The translations under genes and the position numbers were made by a program. Below the pieces are notes generated by a model. The model made no database searches. It was not told the DNA's origin and saw only the letters and a program-made list of their open reading frames with translations. Positions 27,801-39,728 of a DNA stretch of 64,000 nucleotides are shown one piece after another (position 1 is the first letter of the stretch; every line of letters begins with the position of its first letter). The stretch comes from Leucaena leucocephala (Eukaryota; Streptophyta; Magnoliopsida; Fabales; Fabaceae). The stretch is taken from the NCBI GenBank assembly GCA_037074615.1, contig CM073558.1, positions 20,381,001 through 20,445,000 on the forward strand. The letters are read 5' to 3'.

Positions 27801-29700
27801 TTCTTCATTTTAATATCCATTTTTTTTATAAAATAAAATAATTTAAAATATTAAAGTTAAAGTAAAAATAAAAATAACTTTTATCGTAATAAAAAAATTA
27901 AAAATTTATTTTTACTCTTATTTTTTTACCTCTACTCCCACTCACCCAAATATATTAAAGGAATTCTTGATATAGGAGGAGGAGAAATAATATATGAGCA
28001 AGAGAAATAATATCGATAGAGATATAAAGATATACAGGAATATCATATAATTTGAAAAAATTGCTAAAAATAATCAAACATTTTTTTTAGGATTGTGATA
28101 AGAGAAAAATTAATTTATGCTTTTATAAAACTTCTAAACAACAAGAATCTATTTTTGTCAAAATTTCTAAACAATTTGAAAATAACTTTGTTTTGGTTGA
28201 TATTTAACTCCTGATTCGATCATTATATCCTACTTTGATTTATTAATTTAGGTGCTCAACATTATATCTCTATCCTTAAGCTAATACTAATATCACTCAC
28301 TAATTGCACCCATGACACATTAACAAGCAAAGAAAGGGGCAATGTCACATGCAGATCACGTGCTATATCAGCAGGCGTGGCCTAAATATGTTGATAAATT
28401 GACTAAAATTTTACAATAGTCTATATTTATATGTTTATATGTAATAATTTATGTATTTTTATATAATATAAAATTTATAATCACTTAAAGTCTAGCTCAC
28501 ATATAAAACTAAGAGGTGAAGTAAAAATCCAAACATTCTTATGTAAACAAAATTACTGTAAGAAATACAATTATCTAAGAGAGATACCTATACTATAATA
28601 GATAGCTATCTATAGACTTTAAAATTAGGATATCTATGATAAAATTTTGTTAATATTACCAAAAAAGAAATACAATCATTTATAGAGAAATTGCTATAAG
28701 GTCTCCATAGTATATTTAGTTACTAAAAAAATTTAAAAATATAAATTTATTATCAATTTTTATACTAGAACTTAGTCATTAACTCGTTAATTGTCATTAG
28801 AACTTTTGAATATTTAAATCCCTTATTTTTAAAACTCAATGTAATTCTCCCTTATTTATATTACCTATTATCTTAATTATAAAAATTATTTGACTTTTTT
28901 AAAAAAATTAATGAAGTTAAATAAATTAATTAATTATGACTAAATATAAATATTTAAAATAAATTCTTATTATATACATTTTAATATATTTAAATTAGTT
29001 AATTATTTTATATATTAGTTATAATTAATTAATTAATTTAATATTATAGATGTATTTAAAAAATTAATAAAATTTTATAATTAAAATTTGAGAAAGTAAC
29101 TTGTAAGTCATTTAGAATACGACTAATACCAAATTTTACGTACAATATATGTCTATATTATAGGGAAATGAGTATTTAAGCCTTTTTTTAAGTTTAATAT
29201 TAAATATTAACTAATATTTTATTGTAAATGTATGAGAAATCAAACCTAGTCGCTTTTCAATGATCTCTTTTTCATTTTTTTGAATAAAAAATTTGTTTTC
29301 ATCATAAGCACGCTGTAATTTTAAATGCAATTATACATTGAAAATTTATATTATATATGTGTTATAAACCCGTGATATTCGGGACCAAAAAAATACGATA
29401 ATATTCCTAAAAAAATCAAATGTCTCTCATTTAATCATTTATTAACTCAATTTTTCTCTTGGTTTTCTTGATCTTATCCATAATATAATATATTAAAGAC
29501 AATAAATTCATTCAACTATTTAATTGTCTTTATTGTTTGGAAAATATATAATTATTTTCTGAGTCCAAATAAGATTGAAGTATTTACTAATGATATTAAA
29601 TTTTTAACGAGAAATGAAAATGGGAACAATTTATTAAGATAAAGATAAATAGATAGTAATATACCTGTAATGCTATTGAGATTCGAGAGCGAAAAATAGT
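24869..29700. other. Large A+T-rich intergenic region
   Basis: Nearly 5 kb of extremely A+T-rich DNA between the chlorophyll synthase-like and AMP deaminase genes, which are transcribed away from each other. It contains one recognisable copy of the AATT-rich repeat family at about 26795-26890 and diffuse A+T repeats near 27590-27960. I see no convincing gene. The only long frame (26642-26845, +) is low-complexity Ile/Leu/Asn and is not supported. Confidence 0.5.
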
Positions 29701-29738
29701 GTGAGAATCTGCACTCCTCGTCGTCTTCCTGATTCTCC

Positions 29739-29746
29739 TATAAATA
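29739..29746 (+). promoter_or_regulatory. TATA box of AMP deaminase gene
   Basis: CTATAAATACCC at about 29737-29748 is the only strong TATA box in the 300 bases before the AMP deaminase ATG at 29929. It predicts a start near 29770 and a leader of about 160 bases. Confidence 0.55.
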
Positions 29747-29894
29747 CCCGAACTTGTCTCCGTGAGAACAGAACAGAGCTGCCTCCGTTCCTCCGCTTCG
29801 CTCTTGCTCTCTTCTTCTTGGACTACTCAGTACGGTTTATCTTTCTTAATAATATTCACTCTTTTCAGCTCGATATAGCTATTCCCGATACTGT

Positions 29895-29915
29895 ATGATT
29901 GAGTGGGAGGGGTAG
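29895..29915 (+). other. Short upstream ORF in the AMP deaminase leader
   Basis: ATG at 29895 opens a six-residue frame (MIEWEG) ending at TAG 29913-29915, only 13 bases before the main ATG at 29929. It lies downstream of the TATA box and so probably within the mRNA. A minimal uORF this close may lower translation or be bypassed by leaky scanning; function is inference. Confidence 0.5.
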
Positions 29916-29928
29916 AGATAGTGTGATC

Positions 29929-32900
29929 ATGGATACGTATCCGCTGCATTTGGCCGTTGCGGCTCTGTTTGGAGCTTCCGTGGTGGCTATGTCGGCTTAC
30001 TATATGCACCGGAAGACTCTTACTCAACTTCTTGAGTTTGCCAAGACGGTGGATAAAGAAAGGGAGAAAGACGATGTTTCCGCCGCCGGTGATTCGCCGC
30101 AGCATTTTAAGAGGAGGCGTTCTCGTACAAGGAGGAAGGGGAGCGGGTGTTACCGGCGGGACTCTGCGTCCTTACCTGATGTTATGGCAATCTCCGGCGG
30201 GGAAGATGGAGAGGAAAAGCGCAACGGTCCGATGCTGCTGGTTAATGGTAGTCCGGATGGGCTGCCCAGCCTGCATATGCTTCACGAAGGTATGGCGTTG
30301 TTGGAGTAATTAGATTGATGATAGCTGTGTCATCGGTGATTCATCTGTGTTTCATATAATAAATGCATTATAGTCGACATGTGTCGTAGCTCATACCAGG
30401 AGAAGCAATTTTAGGACCCCTGACACATACTTTGAGCTGTTACTACAAGTTAATGTTAAAACAGGATTAGGATGACTGGAAGTCTCAAGTTTTAATCTTG
30501 GATATATAGGACTTATATGGTTGATGAATAATTGTGTGAATTAGAACTGTAATGAGTAAGAGGAGCACGACACTTGAGATTGATGTACTGTGTGTGCTCT
30601 ACAGATTCCTGTTTAAGCTGTTTGCTAGAATTTTCTCCATTTCAGTGCTAATTGGGGAAAATGAAGCTGCTTTGAGAGAACTTGGAAGGGCCAGACGTGA
30701 TATTTATATTGTGCTTATCGTACCACTCCTTCCCCATCTTCCGATCTTTGTAATTTGCTAAAAACTTAAATGTACGGTTACAGGAAAATCTGCACATGCT
30801 GTTGACGAAAAGAAAAATCTTTTGAGGCCACCTTCTCCCAGGTCTCCTGTTGCTAGCGCTAGTGCCTTTGAAAGCGGGGAGGCATCAGATGACGAAGATA
30901 ATATGACTGACAGTGCTAATGTAGATACTAGATATTTGCACACGAATGGGGATGCTGTAAGTCTTTTATGGGCATTAAGTATGCATTCATAGTAAAGCTC
31001 TTTCTTCCTCTCCTTGTTGCCTCCTTGCCCCTTTACATGGGTGTGCAAGTAAAACTAGTGTTTTCCAATTACTCTATAGCTGCATTTTGTTCATTGCAGG
31101 ATTAAGCGGTTTGTACCCAATAGAAGTTTGAATGATCCCTGGGAATGAATTAGAATTTTACCTATTTGCAGGGTTTTGGGGCCAAAGCTCCATATGAGAG
31201 TTTACCTGATCATGTTAATGCTAATGGAGAGAAAATGTCTGTTGTTGCTTCAAGTATGATCCATTCTCATAGTGTTTCTGGTGACTTGCATGGTATTCAG
31301 CCTCACCCTATTGCAGCTGACATTCTGAGAAAAGAGCCAGAGCATGAAAGTTTTGCCCGACTTAATATTACTCCAATTGGTATTAACTTGGTTCATTTGT
31401 TTGAATGTAGTAAATTGCTTTAAATGTATTTCTCTTGGCTGGTGTAAAATTCAATTCCACTTCTTTTATGTATATTTGCTGAAGTTAATTGAAAGATCAG
31501 AGTTATTTAGAAAATTGTAATTCTCATGTTTTCTGTTTAGAGGTTCCATCACCTGATGAAGCAGAAGTATATGTGATTCTTCAAGAATGCCTGGAAATGA
31601 GAAAAAGATATGTGTTTAAAGAGGCAATTGCTCCATGGGAGAAAGAAGTTATATCTGAACCTGGTACCCCGAAGCCTAACCCAGACCCATTCTTCTACAT
31701 TTCCGAAGGAAAATCTGATGTGAGTTACCTTTTTATTTGTAAGTATTTAGTCAGTCAAGACTAAGGTCTCTCATTTTACCCTCCTTTGTCATTAATATAT
31801 TCTGATATGCTGCAGCATTACTTTGAAATGCAAGATGGGGTTATTCACGTTTACCATTGTAAAGACTGTAAGGGCATTCTTCTTAGTATCTTTCTTTCTA
31901 TTTTGTTTCTTTGGGAACACCCACTCTGGTTGGATCCTTAGGCACATTTTCTTACTATTTGCAGCAAAGGAAGAGCTTTTCCCTGTTGCTGATGCTACTA
32001 CCTTTTTCACTGATCTTCATCACATACTTCGAGTCACTGCAGCAGGAAATACTAGAACTTTATGCCACCATCGGCTTAATCTTCTAGAACAAGTAAATAT
32101 GTCTAGACTCTAGATTGCTGATTATAAGCAGTCTATACTGTTATTTCAATTGCTAATAATAATTTTAAATATTTTTGTACGTATTCAGAAATTCAAGCTT
32201 CATTTGATGCTAAATGCGGATAGGGAATTTCTTGCCCAGAAAAGTGCTCCACATCGAGACTTCTATAATGTCAGGAAAGTTGATACACATGTACATCACT
32301 CAGCATGCATGAACCAGAAACATCTATTAAGGTTTATAAAGTCAAAGCTGAGGAAAGAACCAGATGAGGTGATCAGTTTATTTCTGTGTTATTGTGCAAT
32401 TTGCAGAAACTTTTTGCTGTTTATCTTGCATGAACTTTTCCTTTCTTAAGATTTTATAACAGTTTTCTTTTAAGTTTCTATGCTTGAAAATACCATCAAG
32501 CTGGTGGATGCATTAGTGCCTGTATGTCTTTTAAGTTTTAACTATGAGGAGTTCAATCAAACATTGGGCAACTTCCATGAACCTATTAAACTTTGAAGAT
32601 TTAGAAGAAACAAAATTATGATGTTTTTTCATTAAAAAAAGAGGATGTTTTGAGAAAGATGTTAGCATAACTTTTAAAGGTAAAATAGCAATTTACTATC
32701 ACTGAGGCATGGGAATTTGAGTTTTAAGAGTAGTCGTCTCCTGTGTTTGCCTCATGCATGTGATATGCTGTAATGAGTATTAGCTAAAGTAATGTTACCA
32801 GGGAATATAATCACTTAATGACTTTATTTCGTTTGATTTTTTTTTTGTGTGTGTGTATCAATGCCAACCTCCACATTTTTTATTGGGGGCTGGCATGCTT

Positions 32901-35900
32901 CATCAAAGGGTTGCCATCAAATGCAGCAGTTTATCTGATATACATTATGTTATTCTCTTTTGATTACAGATAGTATTCATTACATCCTTATAAAATTAAA
33001 AATTCTAACTTCATTCAGGTTGTCATATTTCGAGATGGGACGTATTTGACCTTGAAAGAAGTTTTTGAGAGTCTTGAATTGACTGGGTAATACTATATGA
33101 CTATAATTATCACTCATAATTGAATTTAGTTGGCTGTATTTTGGAATATATAATCTATTTTTATATTTGTTTGAGCAGGTATGACCTCAATGTGGATCTT
33201 TTGGATGTTCATGCAGACAAGAGTACATTTCATCGCTTTGACAAGTTCAATCTGAAGTACAATCCTTGTGGTCAAAGTAGGCTCAGAGAGATATTCTTAA
33301 AGCAGGATAATTTGATTCAAGGTAATTTGGGGCTTGGTTCAATGAGGATAGTTTGTTTTGGAAGGAGGGTGAGATTTCTGGAAAATATCATAAGTAAGGG
33401 TTGATCTTACATTTTCTGTAAACAATTGCCACCTGTGGGTTAATGAAATTGCGGAGGTGGGGATCGAAGACCTATACATGAGTAACTTATTATGGGTGTT
33501 ATCAAAATGTTAAAACAGTCATCTGCGATGTTGATATATTATTGTTGCGAATTATGATTTAGATCATCTTATTTTAAAAAAGAAAGGATATTTTATTTTC
33601 ATGCGATCTTTGATTCTGTTGCATTGAATAGGTCGCTTCCTTGCTGAGCTGACAAAAGAAGTGTTTTCTGACATTGATACCTGTAAATATCAGGTTCTTT
33701 CTTGAATCCTTCCATGTTATATATTTATTTTGAGAATGTAAACTTATTCAGTTGATTGTTATCTGCTACTTTAACATATTGCAATAGTAAATTCCTCAAT
33801 TTTGACATTGCCCATTCTGTAAGCATGTTCAATTCTTGATTTCAATTTGTCTTACCATAAAAAGCTTATGAAGGTAGTTTTTTTTTATTGTTTTTCTTTA
33901 CTCATGGTGGGTCCTAATTTCTCTGTACACTTGTGGGCATCCTGTAAAAAGATGATCTATCTAAGTCTTCATTTTCAGTTAGTGCTGATGAAACCACTTT
34001 AAAGATTAGTTGTTTCTGTTTGAGATTGATCTGTGTTTTGATATTATCCTTTGGTTAGAAGCTGTTCAGGTTAATGGGTGGATCATCGTCATAATTACTC
34101 ACATTTTCAAACTTTTGAACGATGGTAAAAGTTTAATGGAAAACCAATCTTCCTCTGTTTTTCTGACCAAAAAGCAGTTGATTATGACTTTCATTTTGTG
34201 CAAACAAATTTTCATTTCTTGATTGTGATTTTTTTTAATACTTCTTTTGACATGGGCATAATTGTTTGTTATTATGTCTTCCTCTGCCTTATTTGTTCAC
34301 AGATGGCCGAATATCGAATATCAATATATGGTAGGAAGCAAAGTGAGTGGGACCAACTGGCCAGTTGGATGGTGAATAATGAGCTGTACAGTGAGAATGT
34401 TGTTTGGTTAATTCAGGTATTCTTTTGCTACATTTTAGATCTCTGAATGGTTTAGTCTTTCAAAATCATGTGGTAGAATTATTCTCTATTTGTCAATTCA
34501 GATGGTCAATGCTTGCATTGTCATGTTTTCCTTGTGCACACTCCCTTTTCCAACTCAATGTTAAACATCATGGATTTCAACTTCACATCAGATAATTATA
34601 CATGCATGGTGCACTCTCATTTAGTACGAAGTTTTCAAGGTTAATGTTTCATGATGTCTGAATTTATGCCCTTGATGTTCCTCCAAAGAGTGCTCCCCAC
34701 CTAAAGTATTCGGGAATTTCCATCTGTCTCAATTTGCTTAAGCGGTTGTGTTTGTGATTGATATTAGTTCTTTTCAATTTTCTCTTTCTCTTCAGCTTCC
34801 ACGATTGTATAATGTCTACAAAGAACTGGGAATAGTGACATCATTCCAGAACATTCTTGACAACTTCTTTATTCCACTATTTGAAGTAACTGTGGACCCA
34901 GATTCCCATCCTCAGTTGCATGTTTTCTTGAAACAGGTATAATGTTCATATGTAATATCAATTACTTGTTATATTCTGAACGTTTCTAGTAGCTTTATTA
35001 ACGGGGCTGACAGTAGGACTCTATTCATTGTTGAATGACCTATGAACATATGAAACATCCTAAAAGGTACAATGGTGGATTAAGACAAGTTGACTTCACA
35101 GCTAGCTTTGCTTAGTACTACTAACATGAAGCATCCTAAAAGAGTGAATAAGTACGACTATGGCAATCGAATTCTTTCTTTGTTTTTGACTCGTAGCAGC
35201 CCAAAAGAAGGTTATTGATGTAATTTTGTACTTCTGACTTTGTGATATTGTTAACTGTGTTTTTGTCATGTATTATTTGTTGTGTTTTGTTCTTGAACAA
35301 TGAAGCATCAATAATCTGACCATTTATTTATTTATTTATTTGTTTGTTTTTCCCCCCTTACACTTGCAGGTTGTTGGATTGGATTTGGTTGATGATGAAA
35401 GTAAGCCTGAAAGACGGCCAACTAAACACATGCCTACACCTGCTCAATGGACCAATGTTTTTAATCCAGCATATTCCTACTATGTGTACTACTGTTATGC
35501 AAATCTTTACACCTTAAATAAGGTCTGTAATTTTTTTGCCAGAACAACTTTCATATATGTGTATCAATCTTTAGTTGTTTAGCTATTCACTGAATAAAAA
35601 AACAAGAAAGGGGCTAAAAATTACAAACAGAAAAATCAAAATGGATAGCTCTCTTCCTAGTACCTAATAATGTATAGTTATAAAGCATAACCGCATATTT
35701 CTCAGTAATATCATTAATTTATCTGTCTTTCTGATTGAGTAGTTCTTGTTTGAGGGTTTTCCCAGTAAATATAATATATATATTGCTCGCTTTCCTTATG
35801 TGACCAAGATTCCTTTGCATATTTTGTATGGATTTTCAAAACTTGGTTTTGATATACTCATTGATGTGATGCACTTTATTTCTCAGCTTCGTGAATCAAA

Positions 35901-37850
35901 GGGAATGACAACAATCAAATTCCGCCCTCATTGTGGAGAGGTAATTATTATTAGAGTATATTTTCTTTGTTTAGACATTGTTGCATGGCTACATTTATAT
36001 GATGCATAATCATATTGTATACAGGCTGGTGATATTGACCACCTAGCTGCAGCCTTTCTCACTGCTCATAACATTGCACATGGAATTAATTTGAGGAAAT
36101 CCCCTGTGCTTCAGTATTTGTATTACCTAGCTCAGGTTTGGCTTTTATTCAACCGATTACTAGGTTTGGATTTTGGGAAAATCACTATGAGATCTCAAGA
36201 AAGGGATGTAATCACTAAAAAAATCTTATAACAAGTAGACAACATACAATGACAAGTTCCAAGGAATAACAAGTAGTTCATGTTATTTTATTATTGTGAG
36301 ATTTTTTGGTAATTACATTCTTTTTTTAGCAGTAACTGATTGGTTGTGGTGTTTTGTTTGTTATCAGATTGGGTTGGCTATGTCTCCTTTGAGTAATAAC
36401 TCCTTATTTTTGGACTACCATCGGAATCCCTTACCAACATTCTTTGCCCGGGGTCTGAATGTGTCACTTTCTACTGATGATCCTCTTCAAATTCACTTAA
36501 CGAAAGAACCATTGGTTGAAGAATATAGCATAGCTGCTTCTGTGAGACACTCGAGTTTTCTCTCTCCCTCCTTGCATGTCATATAAATGAACAATCCTTA
36601 CAATATTCACACTTTTTGCATCTACAGGTGTGGAAATTGAGCTCCTGTGATATATGTGAGATTGCCCGTAATTCAGTGTATCAATCTGGTTTCTCTCACG
36701 CCTTAAAGGTACCCCTTTTATCCTTAATGTTCTATGAATAAAAACCTCTAACCCAAGGCATAACTAGTCCCCCCTCCCTTTCATTAAAACCTGAGGTCGA
36801 GGATTTATATTTTCAAGAGAATATATGTTTTTTATTAGGAAAATTAATATTTTTGTCTTTGTAATTTTGATTCAGTTGTAATTCAGTACCCTTACTTTAA
36901 CTTGATACAATACAATCACTATAGTTTTGACTTGGTTGAAACTCAATTCATATATTTTAACCCAATGCAACTCAGTCTGTATAGTTTAAACTATTAAAGT
37001 GTAGGGATTGAGTTACAACTAAGTAAAAACTATAGGGATAAAAAAATTAATTTTCCTTTTATTTGATTAAAGTTTAGTGTTTATTATCCTAACATTTCAA
37101 TCAAATGATTTGGTTAACACAAGAAAACATGAAAACATAGTAGAAGGCTACTGTGGTTATTGCTGGCTCCAATGCTCATGTGAACATGTGGAGTCTTTCA
37201 GGTTTGAATGCATACTAAATTTTGTTATGTTGGGTTCTTTGTTTATCCATGTTGGAGAGAATATGTTGGTAGTGAACCAAAGAAGTTGATAGTTGAAGTA
37301 ATTGAAAGTTGTACTTTTTGTTGATGCCTGTGGATATTTATAGATGCAAACTGATGAGTCAGTTTATTATTTCAGTCACATTGGATTGGGAAAGAGTATT
37401 ACAAAAAGGGGCCTCACGGAAACGACATTCACAAAACTAATGTTCCTCACATTCGGATTGAATTCCGACACAGGGTATGAATTTGATAATGCTTTGCCAT
37501 ATCTAACTATTCATATATCTTTTCTTGCCAACTTCCCACATTATTTGCTTTAACAATTTGCACTGCATTCTTCTTCAAACAAGGCTGAAACAAGTTATCT
37601 AAAGAAAAAAGGGCTTTAATCCAATGGCCTTATAGCCTAATGGTATGAAAACTCTTAGTAAGTAGAACGTCATTGGTTCAATCCTGCTTATAAGCTCAAG
37701 TTGATAGTGTGTGTATATATCAAGAATATATTACATGACCTGAGTCAATTATGAAGAAATTTAATGTGATTTCTGTTGTTGCAGATTTGGAGAGAAGAGA
37801 TGCAACAGGTTTACTTAGGAAAGGCCATCGCCTCCGAAATAGACATATAA
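29929..37850 (+). CDS. AMPD: AMP deaminase (EMBRYONIC FACTOR 1 type)
   Basis: Zinc enzyme converting AMP to IMP and ammonia in purine salvage; loss of the Arabidopsis enzyme (FAC1) is embryo-lethal. Nineteen exons: 29929-30289, 30784-30956, 31172-31379, 31541-31719, 31816-31867, 31965-32092, 32189-32368, 33019-33086, 33179-33321, 33632-33693, 34303-34416, 34796-34936, 35370-35522, 35887-35940, 36025-36135, 36368-36541, 36628-36708, 37376-37474, 37785-37850. All phases agree, giving 848 residues (Arabidopsis about 839). Residues about 5-27 form a membrane segment (HLAVAALFGASVVAMSAYYM), the known plant N-terminal anchor. A long variable, Arg- and Ser-rich region follows. The catalytic domain has the zinc ligands VDTHVHH (His401, His403), FRPHCGE (His669) and SLSTDDP (Asp746, Asp747). 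Intact, with a transposon-like element in the intron before exon 18 and a SINE-like element in the last intron. Confidence 0.96.
36837..37057. mobile_element. Inverted-repeat element (MITE-like) in an AMP deaminase intron
   Basis: About 221 bases starting AGGAAAATTAAT and ending ATTAATTTTCCT. The inverted match continues imperfectly inward for roughly 40 bases (GTTGTAATTCAGTA against GTTGTAACTCAATCCC in the reverse complement). It lies in the intron between exons 17 and 18. No coding capacity; superfamily not assigned. Confidence 0.6.
37617..37740 (+). mobile_element. tRNA-derived SINE candidate in last intron of AMP deaminase
   Basis: A TAGCCTAATGG block (about 37630) matches the RNA polymerase III A box, and GGTTCAATCC (about 37675) matches the B box, spaced about 45 bases apart. 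No full tRNA cloverleaf is evident, so a tRNA-derived SINE is likelier than a tRNA gene. The 3' end near 37710-37735 is TG/TA-rich. Confidence 0.5.
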
Positions 37851-38013
37851 TATGGTGAGAGCCGTATGCTTCATCCTTTGCTTCGCGCAACCACAACTCT
37901 AGAACAGGTTATATATCCATATTTTCGATTGGACAAGCCTATACATACTGTTTCAAGGAATTTTCTTTTCTTTTCTTGGTCAAAACGGTTTTCAAAATTT
38001 GTTAGTATCAAGT

Positions 38014-38327
38014 TATTCAATAAAAATATAACCTAACAATTTAGTACATACTCTTCTGTCTTAACTATATAATATATTTAATTAATTTAATTAAATTAAA
38101 AAAATTAATTAAATTAATTATTATAATATATTTTTCTTAAAATACTCTAGTCATGACCTTGAACTCCCTTTATTCAATAAAAATATAACCTAACAATTTA
38201 GTACATACTCTTCTGTCTTAACTATATAATATATTTAATTAATTTAATTAAATTAAAAAAATTAATTAAATTAATTATTATAATATATTTTTCTTAAAAT
38301 ACTCTAGTTATCACCTTGAACTCCCTT
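38014..38327. repeat. 157-bp tandem duplication of an AATT-rich repeat
   Basis: TATTCAATAAAAATATAACC begins at 38014 and again at 38171; the two 157-base units are almost identical through CCTTGAACTCCCTTTAT. Each unit contains the inverted form of the AATT-rich repeat seen at 44890-44965 and 48640-48870. It sits just beyond the AMP deaminase gene. Confidence 0.85.
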
Positions 38328-39728
38328 TATCAACAGGGGTAATTTTATAAAGGGTTGATAAATTTAAAAAATGTCTTGTATTTAGAATCTATCTAATTAA
38401 GTCATATTAAACACTATAGGAGTATTATATAATTGGTATATTTTAACAAGACTTTCATTAAATGTCATGATCGTATGAAATATCAGATGCCTGTGTATTT
38501 GCGAACTTGTATCGTTTAGTATTGGCAATTTCCAAGTTGATCCAAGGTTGATTGAATCTGTTCTGTTGTGGGTTTTATAGGTCTAAATTGAGCTCCTGGT
38601 CGTCAGCTATCAAAAGAGATACGAATTTCAGATAACCCCATCTAACTTAACAGTAGGGTCTGATACATACATATACACACACACACCAAGACTGAAGAAT
38701 TTACAGCTCTGCTTGGATATCATGGCCACCAGCAAGAACACCATACTTGAACCGATGGCGTAGCGAGATATTAATTTTGGGCTTAGAGACAAAAATAAAT
38801 TTTATTTCATAATAATTACATGCGATGTGCAAATTTGTGGTTAAAAAATTACAGCAAGAAGAGAAGATAACTCTGAAAAATGTTGATCCCATATTTATCA
38901 TAATCGATGTAACTACTTTGATCAAAGTAATAAAAGATTAATCATTTGTATGAATACAGTAATTTACTGTTTTTTTTTTTATTTTAGTTATGATCACAAT
39001 GACCACCACCACAACAATAATAACAAGGGCGACAATATGACTCCCTTTGACTATTTGCTTCTTTTCCATAAAAATATCGCGGGAAATAACTTAGCTAGAG
39101 TTGAATATAATGAGTGTCAATAATCTTTTAACTGAAAAATCCAGCAACAAGTCAACTTTACCATATTTTAGCATAAGATTAGAACCAATGATCTGGAATT
39201 AATAAAAATAAAAAGTAACGTATGAAGTTTGTTATTTTGTTTTGAATTATAACGTACGATCCCAAGTTCAGAGAAGCCAACAGATATACTGAACTGGAAG
39301 AAAAAGAAAGTTACTTTTGCATTAAGGTATTGTATCCAGTGGAAGATGGTCAAAGAGTATAAATCTCAATCACTACGTCTAACATCTACTGGTAAATTCA
39401 CTACAAGAACTTACCATAAAAACAAGGCCAACACAATGGTGAATGATACAACTCTGATACCATTGGATCTCCAGATCCACAAGAGTAACAAGATTTTTGC
39501 GTTCTTGTTAACAAATTTGACAAATCAACTTAAATGTATCTCAAAATTTTGAAGCATAATGACAACCCGTAAAGTCTAAACATTTTCATCAAGTTCCTTA
39601 TTTGAAAATCAGTTCTTGATGTGCCCTTACTTTGGGCATTTGAAACTCAATTCTCTAGAGGCACCTCAAAGGGAAAAGAAGCCAGAATATCATAAAGCCA
39701 CGTTTTCAGCTTTGTACAGGTTTGGAGG
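38328..39728. other. Space between convergent genes
   Basis: 3' flanks of AMP deaminase (+) and the SCO1-type gene (-), which converge here. The bases just before 39729 are the likely SCO1 3' UTR. No other gene was supported; the several 60-80 aa open frames have no protein-like features. Confidence 0.5.

Noticed and set aside
29957..30313. 118-codon plus-strand frame
   Set aside because: Shadow of AMP deaminase exon 1 in another frame.
37617..37740. True tRNA gene
   Set aside because: A and B boxes are present but acceptor and anticodon stems do not form; SINE is more likely.
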